DNA of 64,000 nucleotides from Bacteroidales bacterium (GTDB taxonomy: Bacteria > Bacteroidota > Bacteroidia > Bacteroidales > P3): assembly GCA_017550405.1 (NCBI GenBank), contig JAFZPH010000006.1, forward strand, positions 124,001 through 188,000, given 5' to 3'. This document shows positions 51,888 to 61,213 of the stretch, in pieces; within the stretch, counting starts at the first letter, position 1; each line of letters begins with the position of its first letter. Under the pieces are notes generated by a model. It saw only the letters and a program-made list of their open reading frames with translations. It was not told the DNA's origin and ran no database searches. Both the position numbers and the translations under genes were made by a program.

Positions 51888-53061
51888 TTCTCTTATATTT
51901 ATTCCAATCGGACAACAAGAGGCCAAAGCAAACTGAACTACTTGTAATCCAAGTACAATCTATGGCATAGAAAGAGTATAGTGACATCCCTATCGCAATT
52001 GCCACAGTACAATAATATTCTCTAGTATATAAATAACCATGCTTGCGCATAGAGACCCCTTCTTTAATCATAGCGACATAAAACACTATATACAATATCA
52101 ATGCCACAATACCATAGTCAAATAAGAATTCCACAAAATCATTATGTGCATGACCTCCTCCTGTTAGATCCATTACTGCACCTGAACCATAGCCAAAAAT
52201 CAATCGAATAATGGAATTAGACCCAAATAACTTCGAGACTAAATATACCCATCTATCCCATCTTCCACTTCCACCATCCTCCTCAATTTGCTCCATTCGA
52301 CTCAACATATTAAAATCATATATTGAAGTCATCCATATCATGAAAAGATATGCAACAGCCAAGACTATTGACACGAGAACAAATCGACCCACTAAATTAT
52401 TGGCCTTCTTGTTTGGGTCTGATGGCATAATGTAATATATAACCATCATTGCACCCAAAATAAAGAAAGCTCCTCGTTTATTTGACATTAGGATACAGGC
52501 GAAAGCAATAAGAAAAGGTACTATTTTGTATTTTTTGACTGTATTAATCAATATAATTGGAAGTAATCCAACAATATAATAAACGTCAGATGTGGATCCA
52601 GATCTTATTGCATCAGACCGGAATGACTGCATTCCTCTAAAAAATAAAATGGAGATTATTACAAAGCAAAACCAAAGTATCCAAGAATATTGTTTTAAAT
52701 CAGCCTTCCCGCCAACAGAAAAAAAGGCCAATACCACCAGTACTCCGTATGGAATTGTCAAAAAATGGAACCACTCATTTAAACCTATTTTATAGGATGT
52801 AATAAATGGAATAAATGCTAAAATCCATATATATATGAAAAAAGACAAATAATAGCGAATTCCTTTTATCGAACGATATGATTTGTTTTTTGAAAAAAGT
52901 ACATATAATCCTATTCCTATGAATAGAATCTGTATTAAATTCCATACACCACCTTGTTCACTAGTGGTCGAAGTACCTCTTATTATTTTTAAGACTAAAA
53001 AGACTACTAATGACAATAGTAGAAACAAATACGAGTAATTATGTTTCCTCACACCAGACAT
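51868..53061 (-). CDS. Wzy-type O-antigen/capsule polymerase
   Basis: The 397-residue protein has about 11 membrane helices and a large periplasmic loop. The signature GGGHAHNDFVEFLFDYGI follows the loop, as in Wzy/WaaL (O-antigen ligase fold) proteins, and GRWDRWVYL lies before it. It polymerises the flipped repeat units. With Wzx and Wza it shows that the polymer is made by the Wzy-dependent route. Its 3' end overlaps the FrhB-like gene by 20 bases and its start overlaps the pyruvyl transferase stop (TAATG). Confidence 0.85.
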   Translation of the reverse strand: MSGVRKHNYSYLFLLLSLVVFLVLKIIRGTSTTSEQGGVWNLIQILFIGIGLYVLFSKNKSYRSIKGIRYYLSFFIYIWILAFIPFITSYKIGLNEWFHFLTIPYGVLVVLAFFSVGGKADLKQYSWILWFCFVIISILFFRGMQSFRSDAIRSGSTSDVYYIVGLLPIILINTVKKYKIVPFLIAFACILMSNKRGAFFILGAMMVIYYIMPSDPNKKANNLVGRFVLVSIVLAVAYLFMIWMTSIYDFNMLSRMEQIEEDGGSGRWDRWVYLVSKLFGSNSIIRLIFGYGSGAVMDLTGGGHAHNDFVEFLFDYGIVALILYIVFYVAMIKEGVSMRKHGYLYTREYYCTVAIAIGMSLYSFYAIDCTWITSSSVCFGLLLSDWNKYKRNGYQYY

Positions 53062-54140
53062 TATCCTAACATTTTGCGTAAATAATCCAACGAAAGGCTT
53101 ATATTATGTTCTTTTATTCTAATAGTATTATCTATTTCTCCATTTCCATAAAGAGCAACCTGTCCCTTATTATCCTGATGCTCAACAAACTTATCTAATT
53201 CAAATAAATGCATTAAATCTTTTATCCTATTTGAACGAGCATTCTTAATCAAAGCATATACTGGCTTCTCAAAAACAATTCCTAAAGCCACTCCATGGAA
53301 CGATGCACTGACAACATACGAAGCACTTTGATAAAAACCAATAAACTCCTCAATAGGAACATCATAAAATGTATAATCTGACCGCATCCATTTAATAGGA
53401 GTATTGCATATTGAGACAATAGGGAAGCCCGTCTTTTTCTTGATCTGATACGCAACATCAGCCATTCGCTTATTTCTCTGCACCTGATAACAGAGAATAA
53501 AAGGACCTTTTATTCTTGGTTCTTTAGAGAATTCATGCCACCTTTCTTTAGATAACAAGAAAACAGGATCCAACACTCTCAAACAATGATATGGTGTAAA
53601 ACTTTCAATGTAATCTTTAGCCGACTGCTCTCTAACAGAAATTCCTTTATAATTTGACAAAGCATCTCTTAGTTTTGCCTTCTGTTCATCGGAATAACAT
53701 AATTCTTCCATACTTGCTGCATAACTGAACCGAATAGCACTCTCCTTTCCAAATTTCAACAATCTTGCATCTAAGAATCGAGGTGTAGTAGAAAACTTCC
53801 ACACTTGATCACTACCAGTAATTAAACAATCTGCTTCGGGGCAATCAGATTTTAAATCTGACATATTCGTATAAGGCCTTGTCAACAACAATTTCTTCTC
53901 ATGAAAGATTGCAAAATAATCTTTGAGTCGATCATTTTCTTTACGTCTTAACCATGACAAAAAATCCAGATAAAGACTCCTGATATTAAAACTTTTTCCC
54001 TTCTTCTTTTTAACGACATCCTTCGTTTCTAATATTACATTTTCATGTCCCAAAGAAATCAATGTCTGCTGCAATGCATAGGCCTGCAAGACAGCTCCAT
54101 AATTTGTCGTGTGATGATATGTAACAGTTAATGTATTCAT
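53061..54140 (-). CDS. Polysaccharide pyruvyl transferase family protein
   Basis: ATG 54140 (MNTLTVTYHHTTNYGAVLQAYAL) is the start; a TTG two codons earlier is the alternative. The 359-residue protein has the family N terminus (NYGAVLQAYALQQTL), ITGSDQVWKF, RFSYAASM, SVREQSAKDYI, DPVFLLSKERW and VSASFHGVALGIVFEKPVYA. It would transfer pyruvate from phosphoenolpyruvate to a sugar hydroxyl, giving a charged ketal. Some relatives of this subgroup act in other ways, so the donor is inferred. Confidence 0.83.
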   Translation of the reverse strand: MNTLTVTYHHTTNYGAVLQAYALQQTLISLGHENVILETKDVVKKKKGKSFNIRSLYLDFLSWLRRKENDRLKDYFAIFHEKKLLLTRPYTNMSDLKSDCPEADCLITGSDQVWKFSTTPRFLDARLLKFGKESAIRFSYAASMEELCYSDEQKAKLRDALSNYKGISVREQSAKDYIESFTPYHCLRVLDPVFLLSKERWHEFSKEPRIKGPFILCYQVQRNKRMADVAYQIKKKTGFPIVSICNTPIKWMRSDYTFYDVPIEEFIGFYQSASYVVSASFHGVALGIVFEKPVYALIKNARSNRIKDLMHLFELDKFVEHQDNKGQVALYGNGEIDNTIRIKEHNISLSLDYLRKMLG

Positions 54141-54165
54141 ATACAATATGTGAGATTATTATTCA

Positions 54166-55098
54166 TTACACTGCTGATGAACTTGGCAGGATAGTCAAAT
54201 CTGATAGTTTTTGATAGAACTCATCTGTAAAATACCCAAATCCTGTTGAAAATGTCAATTCTCCAAAAACAGGTCGATTATTAATATTATATAAATCAAC
54301 CCTTACCTGTGGGATACCCTCTGAAAGTATTTCTGAAATTCTAAACATTTCTTCAAGACAAGCCGGCTTGGATATCGACTCTCCTGATTTTGCTATTACA
54401 TGTCCAAAACTTTTTATATACTGAGGCATCGGATTCCATTCTAAATCATATAAGGCAATATTCACTGTACTTTTTGTTCTCCCGAACGTAACCAGAATGC
54501 AATATGGTTTTCCTGAAAAACACCATATTTTATAATCAATTAATGATACCTCACCCTCTTGTCTTGGCAATAACTTTTCTGCTATTATACAAGGTTTTAT
54601 CTTTAAATAATGTAACTGCCCTCCAGACACTCCAAACGGATGTTTATACCACCACCTTAATTGTTTCAAAACACCTTTAAAATCTACCTCATCTTTATTC
54701 TTTACAACAATCAACTGATTACATCCATTGTTGCTTTTTAGAATAAACTCTTTCGGTAGTGATGACAAATCCACATCTTCAGGTCTCTCCCATACTGCAT
54801 AAAGAGTATTTAGGTACTTTCCCAAACCCTTTTGTGTAACATATTCTCGCACCCTATACTTGTCTGTACACAATGACCATAACTCAGTATCAGTATTTAA
54901 CTGTAACCAGTAAATCTTTTCAATAAATGATTTGGGTCTCTTGAAATCAGGAAATTCACCAAATACTTTATGGTAGCATCTCGCCATTTCTATCCTTGGG
55001 TCTATTGTTAGGAAAAAACAATGAACTCTATAGACAAATCCCCTATATAATCGTTCTATTCTGAACATCCTTTGCTTATCTAAACGCAAAAAGTCCAC
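54166..55098 (-). CDS. TupA-like ATP-grasp protein, copy 3
   Basis: The frame opens with GTG 55098 (MDFLRLDKQRMFRIERLYR); ATG 55068 (MFRIERLYRGF) is possible. An ATG two codons before the GTG runs into a stop. The 310-residue protein shows RPKSFIEKIYWLQLN, CTDKYRVREYVTQKGL, EFILKSNNGCNQLIVV (lid), IIAEKLLPRQEGEVSLIDYKIWCFSGKPY and VRVDLYNINNRPVFGELTFSTGFGYF. It is separated from the other TupA genes by export and polymer genes, so it may act on another residue. Confidence 0.83.
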   Translation of the reverse strand: MDFLRLDKQRMFRIERLYRGFVYRVHCFFLTIDPRIEMARCYHKVFGEFPDFKRPKSFIEKIYWLQLNTDTELWSLCTDKYRVREYVTQKGLGKYLNTLYAVWERPEDVDLSSLPKEFILKSNNGCNQLIVVKNKDEVDFKGVLKQLRWWYKHPFGVSGGQLHYLKIKPCIIAEKLLPRQEGEVSLIDYKIWCFSGKPYCILVTFGRTKSTVNIALYDLEWNPMPQYIKSFGHVIAKSGESISKPACLEEMFRISEILSEGIPQVRVDLYNINNRPVFGELTFSTGFGYFTDEFYQKLSDLTILPSSSAV

Positions 55099-55139
55099 TC
55101 ACATTGGACATATCATAAACCAAAATCATATTATTCTAT

Positions 55140-56201
55140 TCAAAATATCACCTCAACTGCTTTTTTCAAAAAACGATTACGCATACTTGGGATATACTTT
55201 AAAACTGAATAATACGACTTAAAATTGGATATATAATAGTGTACTCTATACCCAAAAGGCCTCTCAGGTACAGGTACAAAACAGTCATCTAAACTCATCA
55301 ACAACTTGAACATGACCTGAATATCATCAGCCGATACCTGTTCGAATTTATAATAAGAAAAATCTTTCCTTAAGATTACTTCTGCACACCCAACCACCAA
55401 TGTAAAAAAATCGACTATTTTAAGGCGTATCAACACCTCTTTTAAATCATTTGCATTAACTTCATCGCGATAATATATTAACGTCATACCTACATCTACT
55501 ATTAACCTCATAGATGCAGGGTTGGTTACATCTATAACATGAGCTATTAAATGCATCACTTGATAAACAATACATGTTATAGGGCTCATGACGTAATAGC
55601 CTTCTGCTGTTTTAAAAACATCATTTAATGATTCTTCTAAATAGGAAAGAGCGTTTACTTGTAACTCGGTATATGCATTGAGAAATATTCGATGATTTTC
55701 TATATGAACTCCTTTATAGTCAAATCCTGTCCGCTTATTTGTCTTGGAAACATTCTTCTTGGCAAATAAAAAATTACCCTTCTCATAATCATTGAACAAA
55801 AAGAAATCAATGTCACCAGAAGGACGTGATTCAGGTTTGGGGTAAAACTTTGATAATGCTATACCCTTAAATAGAAGGAGTTTGATATTATTTTGAAGAC
55901 AAATATCTATAATTTCCCTTAATACCTGCTCGTGAACATGATATTCGTCCCATATTTCTTGGGCAGACAACCCCCAGTTGATAGACTTGATGCGTGGTGG
56001 CTGATTTTCTTTAGGAAGCTTACAAATTCCATCCCATACCCATGCTAATAATCCTTGTGCGGCAGCAAAATCCATCATTTTATCCCAATCCACATCTGCA
56101 GATTGCAACAAACGGTCAGGTTGTACATCCAGGATTCCGTATCTCAAAAGACCAATCATGTAGGTCTCTATTTCATTAAAACAACTAGTTTCTGGCTTCA
56201 T
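55140..56201 (-). CDS. Nucleotidyltransferase-fold protein (NTP_transf_5 family), copy 2
   Basis: ATG 56201 (MKPETSCFNEIETYMIGLLRYG) removes a non-conserved 10-residue extension. The 353-residue protein shares with the gene at 27307 the core KLLLFKGIALSKFYPKPESRPSGDIDFFLF and the YKGVHIENHRIF segment. The DxD pair should bind metal. The reaction is unknown. Possession of two diverged copies in one locus is uncommon enough to suggest different acceptors. Confidence 0.75.
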   Translation of the reverse strand: MKPETSCFNEIETYMIGLLRYGILDVQPDRLLQSADVDWDKMMDFAAAQGLLAWVWDGICKLPKENQPPRIKSINWGLSAQEIWDEYHVHEQVLREIIDICLQNNIKLLLFKGIALSKFYPKPESRPSGDIDFFLFNDYEKGNFLFAKKNVSKTNKRTGFDYKGVHIENHRIFLNAYTELQVNALSYLEESLNDVFKTAEGYYVMSPITCIVYQVMHLIAHVIDVTNPASMRLIVDVGMTLIYYRDEVNANDLKEVLIRLKIVDFFTLVVGCAEVILRKDFSYYKFEQVSADDIQVMFKLLMSLDDCFVPVPERPFGYRVHYYISNFKSYYSVLKYIPSMRNRFLKKAVEVIF

Positions 56202-56255
56202 ATAAAAACATCCAACAATATATATAATCAAAATACTGGAAGAAAAGCCAAGGAC

Positions 56256-57548
56256 TTAATCGCGTTTAAATATATCTCGAGTATATACTTTATCAACTAC
56301 ATCATCTAAACAATTATCATACCTATTCGCAATAATTGCTCTGCTTAGGGACTTGAAGTAATCTAAATTGTTTACAACATCACTCCCGAAAAAGGTACTT
56401 CCATTTTCCAATGTGGGTTCATAGATAATCACTTTTGCACCCTTGGCTTTTACTCGTTTCATCACCCCCTGAATACTGCTTTGCCGGAAATTGTCGGAAT
56501 TGCTTTTCATCGTTAAACGATACACACCGATAACGCACTCTTTCCGCTCCTCCCCAGCCTTAAAATCTCCTCGATTATACTCATCGTAGTACCCAGCCAT
56601 TCGCAAGACCTGATCTGCTATGAAGTCTTTTCTAGTGCTATTGCTATCTACAATGGCCCGAATTAAGTCCTGCGGCACATCGGCATAATTAGCCAACAAT
56701 TGCTTTGTATCTTTTGGTAAGCAATAACCGCCATAACCAAAAGAAGGATTGTTATAATGGTTCCCTATGCGTGGGTCTAAGCAAACCCCATCAATGATTT
56801 GCTGAGTATCAAGCCCCTTTAGTTCGGCATAAGTATCTAATTCGTTAAAATAACTAACCCTAAGTGCCAAATAGGTATTGGCAAACAATTTTACAGCCTC
56901 CGCTTCTGTTGATCCCATATAAAGAATAGGGACATCCTGCTTTACAGCTCCGCCCTTTATGAGGGTAGCAAAGATTTGGGCAGCACTTCTCAAACAAGTG
57001 TCCCTTTGGTCAAACCCAACGATTATGCGGGATGGGTATAGATTATCATATAACGCTTTTGACTCTCGAAGAAACTCGGGGGCAAAAATAATTTTTGAAG
57101 TATTGTATTTCTTTCTTACAGATTCTGTGTATCCAACTGGAATAGTACTCTTTATCACCATAATGGCGGTTGGATTCACCTTCTGCACTTTTTGAATCAC
57201 ATCTTCAACTGCTGAAGTATCGAAAAAGTTTTTTGCTGTATCATAGTTAGTTGGAGCTGCAATGACAACAAAATCGGCATCCTTATAGCCGTTCTCCCAA
57301 TCGGTAGTCGCCGTTAACTGAAGTGGATTTTCTAGAATATAATCTTTCTCGCTGATTCCTTGCTGTAGTTTTGTATCTTCTGCAAAGAAACGCTCGATAT
57401 AATCATCCTGAATAGGAGATTGTCTATTGTTGACCTTATTGACTCTCTCTTGAACTATATCTACAGAAACCACATCATTATGTTGAGCTAACAATGTAGC
57501 AATACTAAGACCTACATAACCAGTACCTGCAACAGCAATTTTTTTCAT
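56256..57548 (-). CDS. ugd: UDP-glucose 6-dehydrogenase
   Basis: The 430-residue protein has [19 protein letters not shown] at the N terminus, [32 protein letters not shown], the [15 protein letters not shown] central helix and the catalytic Cys in [15 protein letters not shown]. The short form and [13 protein letters not shown] match bacterial Ugd rather than the ManNAc dehydrogenase branch. It makes UDP-glucuronate, giving the polymer (or a branch) a carboxyl group to which ATP-grasp ligases could join amino compounds. Confidence 0.9.
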   Translation of the reverse strand: MKKIAVAGTGYVGLSIATLLAQHNDVVSVDIVQERVNKVNNRQSPIQDDYIERFFAEDTKLQQGISEKDYILENPLQLTATTDWENGYKDADFVVIAAPTNYDTAKNFFDTSAVEDVIQKVQKVNPTAIMVIKSTIPVGYTESVRKKYNTSKIIFAPEFLRESKALYDNLYPSRIIVGFDQRDTCLRSAAQIFATLIKGGAVKQDVPILYMGSTEAEAVKLFANTYLALRVSYFNELDTYAELKGLDTQQIIDGVCLDPRIGNHYNNPSFGYGGYCLPKDTKQLLANYADVPQDLIRAIVDSNSTRKDFIADQVLRMAGYYDEYNRGDFKAGEERKECVIGVYRLTMKSNSDNFRQSSIQGVMKRVKAKGAKVIIYEPTLENGSTFFGSDVVNNLDYFKSLSRAIIANRYDNCLDDVVDKVYTRDIFKRD

Positions 57549-57672
57549 AATTCAGTTTAAATTATCTTCATTAATAGCGACTACTTGTTATCAATTTGCT
57601 TATCGACAACGATAAATCAATATAATATCGACTGATTCAGATTCAAAAAAGTATGTTACTACAGTAATATCA

Positions 57673-58548
57673 CTAATGGAAAAGACCCCGTCTATCTATC
57701 ACGTATCTTCTATATATACGCCACACGAAATGTGCCAATGAAACACCTATACTTGCGTATGGCCCAACTGATTCTTGATATGTCCGCCTGGAATCTGCTT
57801 GCCTACGCCTTTTCATAGTCGGTTGGACGTAGACAATATCGTTCTGTTGGAGATAATATACTTCGGAGTCGAACATGGTTTTCTTGGTGAGGTCTATCTC
57901 TATAGGTGTTACCATTCCGTTCTTCTCCCGCATCACAACCACATTATCTCGCAAACCGTACTGGGTGATATCACCACACATAGCCAAAGCTTCGAAAATG
58001 GTTAGTCGTTCTCCTGTGATATGCAACTCACGCGGTCTGCGCACTTCCCCAACCACAGAAACCCTGAAATTCATCGGACTGACGGTGACAACTGGATCCA
58101 GAACATATTCTCCATTTATGAGAAGCACTTGTATCTTATTCTGCAAACTATCGTATGTAATCCCATCTACTTTCAATTTCCCTATCACAGGAAAGTTGAT
58201 ATACCCTTCTTGGTCCACCAGATAGCCTTCCACCTGCCGCCCTTCTTTGCGTTTATACGTTTCTGACATTCTATATGCCTGATTAGAATTCCCTACCCTG
58301 TTCAAGCGACTCTGCTCAACTGCGACAACATGTGTCTCTTGATTGAATGGGACAGCACTTACCGGTGTCTGGCTGTATACATAGATATACAACTGATCGC
58401 CTGCATGGATGGAGTTGGAATAGGTAGACAAAATCTGCTGGGCACTATCGCGCTCGGCATCACTCACATACGCCATTTCTCGCGGTGCGCCGCAGGAGCA
58501 GAAGCATGCTACAATAAGTATGAAAAGAGGATATATGATACGATTCAT
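57673..58548 (-). CDS. Wza-type polysaccharide export lipoprotein
   Basis: The 291-residue protein has a lipoprotein signal (IIYPLFILIVACFCSCGAP with Cys near 19), the Poly_export domain (IHAGDQLYIYVYSQTPVSA, GYLVDQEGYINFPVIGKLKVDG) and one SLBB-like segment (VSVVGEVRRPRELHI, LTIFEALAMCGDI). A hydrophobic/basic C terminus follows. It forms the outer membrane export channel. It is the first gene after a 470-base gap with a promoter-like site, so it probably heads a transcript. No Wzc partner is visible in the window. Confidence 0.88.
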   Translation of the reverse strand: MNRIIYPLFILIVACFCSCGAPREMAYVSDAERDSAQQILSTYSNSIHAGDQLYIYVYSQTPVSAVPFNQETHVVAVEQSRLNRVGNSNQAYRMSETYKRKEGRQVEGYLVDQEGYINFPVIGKLKVDGITYDSLQNKIQVLLINGEYVLDPVVTVSPMNFRVSVVGEVRRPRELHITGERLTIFEALAMCGDITQYGLRDNVVVMREKNGMVTPIEIDLTKKTMFDSEVYYLQQNDIVYVQPTMKRRRQADSRRTYQESVGPYASIGVSLAHFVWRIYRRYVIDRRGLFH

Positions 58549-58861
58549 TGTAAAATTATATCTTTTAAGGTTCAGACGGATAACTAAAATTTGAGGGAAG
58601 TAAGAACAACTATCACATCAAAACTATGGGTAGGACTCTTGATTGACTATGGAGTATTTTAACTTCAATATTTCAACATGGCACAACACGTCATCCCGAA
58701 GAATTACCTATAATAACACGTATTCCCAATACATTGCACGAGCCAATATATCAGGTACTTACACACAAACCATCGGGGAAAACAATCCCCTATTTCATTA
58801 TACAAAGATACGCTTTTTTTTATACTTCCTAAAAAAAAATTATGAAAAATTTTCGACGTAG
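58549..58861. other. Leader region of the export gene
   Basis: The 313 bases upstream of the Wza-type gene hold no gene. A promoter-like site lies at 58803-58810, leaving a leader of about 250 bases. I see no clear riboswitch fold. A stretch with several ACGTG/TATT words near 58700-58740 may be structured. Confidence 0.4.
58803..58810 (-). promoter_or_regulatory. -7 box-like element before the export operon
   Basis: The minus strand reads TATCTTTG followed by TATAAT, matching TAnnTTTG. The -33 region is not clear (an A/T-rich stretch lies there). Its position before the operon supports it. Confidence 0.5.
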
Positions 58862-59015
58862 GTGGGTTCTATAAATTCTGTATATGTCGCGTCCCTTCGG
58901 GACGCAGTTCTCTGATGTCTAAGCGTCACGGCACTGCGCCCTCGGCTTGTACCGTGCTATTAATAGTCTCACCTCTCCGCGGTAATAGAAGTCCCATTTA
59001 TACAGAGTAACGTCG
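58862..59015. repeat. Structured GC-rich intergenic element between two gene groups
   Basis: A perfect hairpin GCGTCCC-TTC-GGGACGC lies at 58889-58905. Arms CACGG/CCGTG near 58927-58955 may form a second stem. Outer words TCTGTATA (58877-58884) and TATACAGA (58999-59006) are inverted. It lies directly after the CapA-like gene stop, and no coding sequence is seen. It could serve as a terminator or be a small repeat element. Confidence 0.5.
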
Positions 59016-60134
59016 CTAGTGAAAGCCTTTCTTTACCTTCTTCACCAATCTTTTCGCCTTATTCATCATCTCCTGAATTGCATACAATTGAACGAAACAG
59101 CCGCTCCTTAATGCCACCGACGCCAAATTCAATTGACCCTGATAAGCATATCTACCTTCACACAACTCTAAATGGTTATCCTTTGTAAGATGAGTCATCT
59201 TTCCTTTTGCACTTGCGCCATGCTCATCCAGCCAACACTCTACCAAGCAGCCATAGCGGGCTTTCGTCCTCCATTTTTTGAAAGTGACCTCATCAACATA
59301 GGGATACCTATCCGTCACTGGCAACGACGAGTAATCCAATGGCACGGCGGAATAGTAGGTGGAGCGCGGAGGAGCTATCAATCTGTCTGGGAACAGGAAA
59401 TTCCCCATACCGAAAGCCACAGCCTTACCTTTTGAACAAAAGATAGGCTGAACGCAATGGGCGTGACTTCCCAAAATCAAATCTGCGCCAGCCGCCATCA
59501 TACACTTTGCCAACCGATACTGGTGGTCGGTAGGCATCGTCTGGCCTTCTTTTCCCCAATGTGGCAACACCACCACATAATCATACAGACCCTTGAAACG
59601 CTTAATCTCTTCACACACATATTCCTCTCTCAGCGGGTTGACTCCTGGCGTTTTTTCCGTTGCTATGGGGCACCAGCCTATCCTTTCCTCCTCACATTCG
59701 CAAAAAGCAATGAAAGCGACACTTCTCCCACCCACACTTATTACAGCCGGCCGGGATGCCTCTTCCAAATTACGGCCGGCTCCGACATGCTTGATTCCCA
59801 TTTCGTCAAGCAAACGGACAGTATGTTCAGCTCCCTCTGCTCCGAAATCGAAGTAATGGTTGTTGGCCAAACTGACCACATCCATCCCTAACTGCTTCAA
59901 CTTTATCAAGTCAGCATCAAGGGCATAAATCACATCCCCTTTGCGCGACATCTTCTCTTGGTTGAACGTAGGACTGTTTCCTATCGCAGTCTCCAGCGTC
60001 CCCACACGGATGTCACCCTTTCGCAACACCTCCAGCACTTCCTGCGACACATACCCTTCATTTACCCCGGCCAGCACACCACCAGGCATGATATCGCCCA
60101 CTCCGATAATCTTAATAAAAGTCTTTGAAACCAT
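59016..60134 (-). CDS. CapA-like protein (poly-gamma-glutamate synthesis family), group 1
   Basis: ATG 60134 overlaps the stop of the preceding ATP-grasp gene by one base (TGATG). The 372-residue protein has the metallophosphatase-like CapA motifs: GVGDIMPGG, GTLETAIGN, LANNHYFDFGAEGA, LPHWGKEG and LILGSHAHCVQP followed by AFGMGNFLF. CapA is needed for poly-gamma-glutamate formation or export in Bacillus, but its exact reaction is unproven. There is no CapB or CapC here. No signal peptide is seen, so it appears cytoplasmic. It differs clearly from the two other CapA-like sequences in this window. Confidence 0.87.
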   Translation of the reverse strand: MVSKTFIKIIGVGDIMPGGVLAGVNEGYVSQEVLEVLRKGDIRVGTLETAIGNSPTFNQEKMSRKGDVIYALDADLIKLKQLGMDVVSLANNHYFDFGAEGAEHTVRLLDEMGIKHVGAGRNLEEASRPAVISVGGRSVAFIAFCECEEERIGWCPIATEKTPGVNPLREEYVCEEIKRFKGLYDYVVVLPHWGKEGQTMPTDHQYRLAKCMMAAGADLILGSHAHCVQPIFCSKGKAVAFGMGNFLFPDRLIAPPRSTYYSAVPLDYSSLPVTDRYPYVDEVTFKKWRTKARYGCLVECWLDEHGASAKGKMTHLTKDNHLELCEGRYAYQGQLNLASVALRSGCFVQLYAIQEMMNKAKRLVKKVKKGFH

Positions 60135-61201
60135 CAAATGAATCGGGTATTGGGTCTATCCCATATCTCTTTTATTATCCGCTCTGTATAATCTCCAAAA
60201 GCGGGACCGTTGGCCGACTGGCTCAATTCGGGCCATACATTCCACTCAATGAGAACAGGGTCACCCTGCTCGTCGATGCAGATGTCCCAGCCTATCAAAT
60301 CGAAATGTGGCAGTTGAAGGTGCAACCTCTTGACTGCTTCCACTGCACATGCATAGGAGGGCACCCGATAAGCCAACAATCGGACACCCGTATCGGTGGT
60401 TTCTATCATGTCGTTCCCAGGCGACCCAAAAGCATACTTGGCCAATGTCCCATCACGTTCGATTCTTGCACTGATTCCCCCTGCGGTCTCGTTGTCAATA
60501 TCCCATCCTTTCCTTCCTATCCTTATCACTGTATAAGGCACTACGACCTCCCCTCCAGAATGATAAGTAAGGATACGAATCGTATTGACTGAAGAGGGAT
60601 TGAGTGCTCCCATTTCTTGATGTTGATGCACTACCTGCTGAATAATGAAATTCGAGCCATACTCTTTAAACAAGTCTTCTACCAACAACCCATCAATAGA
60701 GGTTTGCCCAGCCACACTCGAGAACTTTCTCACACCGTCACCGTGCTTCTGCATGGAGGGTTTGATTATCACATCGCTTATATCCCTGCAACGCTCGACA
60801 GCAGCCTCCTTGTCAACCAACTGGCCATCCATATAGTAGTAACCGTTCATGTTCTTCAACACGGTTTCGGGCTGCTTTATGCCAGTGAGCAGCGCCTCGG
60901 TAAGGTTCTTGTCCGAATAGGCCCTTTCGAACTGCATCTGGTTTACCCTGCCAATAATATCATTATAGTACAAGGTAGTGGGAATGTATTTGATAGAATA
61001 AACACCAGTTCTTCTATAAAAATAGCGGTGCCATTCCAATGGTATATCCAAACCAGTCAAGTCGCGGTAATATTGTTTGATTTCCTTCTCTTGGGCAGCT
61101 GTCAAAGCCCTGTCCGTCGACAATCTGGCATCATTCCTGCGAACGCTCTTCAGCAATCGGTGTGCGCTCTTATATCTTCTAAACGCTGTTAACAAGTCCA
61201 T
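60134..61201 (-). CDS. Sugar-transfer-associated ATP-grasp protein, type B copy 3
   Basis: The 355-residue protein shows WHRYFYRRTGVYSIKYIPTTLYYNDIIGRVNQM (in pieces), KNMNGYYYMDG, VIIKPSMQKHGDGVRKF, IIQQVVHQHQEMGALNPSSVNTIRILTY, IDNETAGGISARI and IGWDICIDEQGDPVLIEWNVWPELSQ. It is closest to the genes at 44552 and 45767. It is 12 bases from the type A gene upstream and one base from CapA downstream. This gives the order type A, type B, CapA. Confidence 0.86.
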   Translation of the reverse strand: MDLLTAFRRYKSAHRLLKSVRRNDARLSTDRALTAAQEKEIKQYYRDLTGLDIPLEWHRYFYRRTGVYSIKYIPTTLYYNDIIGRVNQMQFERAYSDKNLTEALLTGIKQPETVLKNMNGYYYMDGQLVDKEAAVERCRDISDVIIKPSMQKHGDGVRKFSSVAGQTSIDGLLVEDLFKEYGSNFIIQQVVHQHQEMGALNPSSVNTIRILTYHSGGEVVVPYTVIRIGRKGWDIDNETAGGISARIERDGTLAKYAFGSPGNDMIETTDTGVRLLAYRVPSYACAVEAVKRLHLQLPHFDLIGWDICIDEQGDPVLIEWNVWPELSQSANGPAFGDYTERIIKEIWDRPNTRFI

Positions 61202-61213
61202 GATTTCCTTTGC

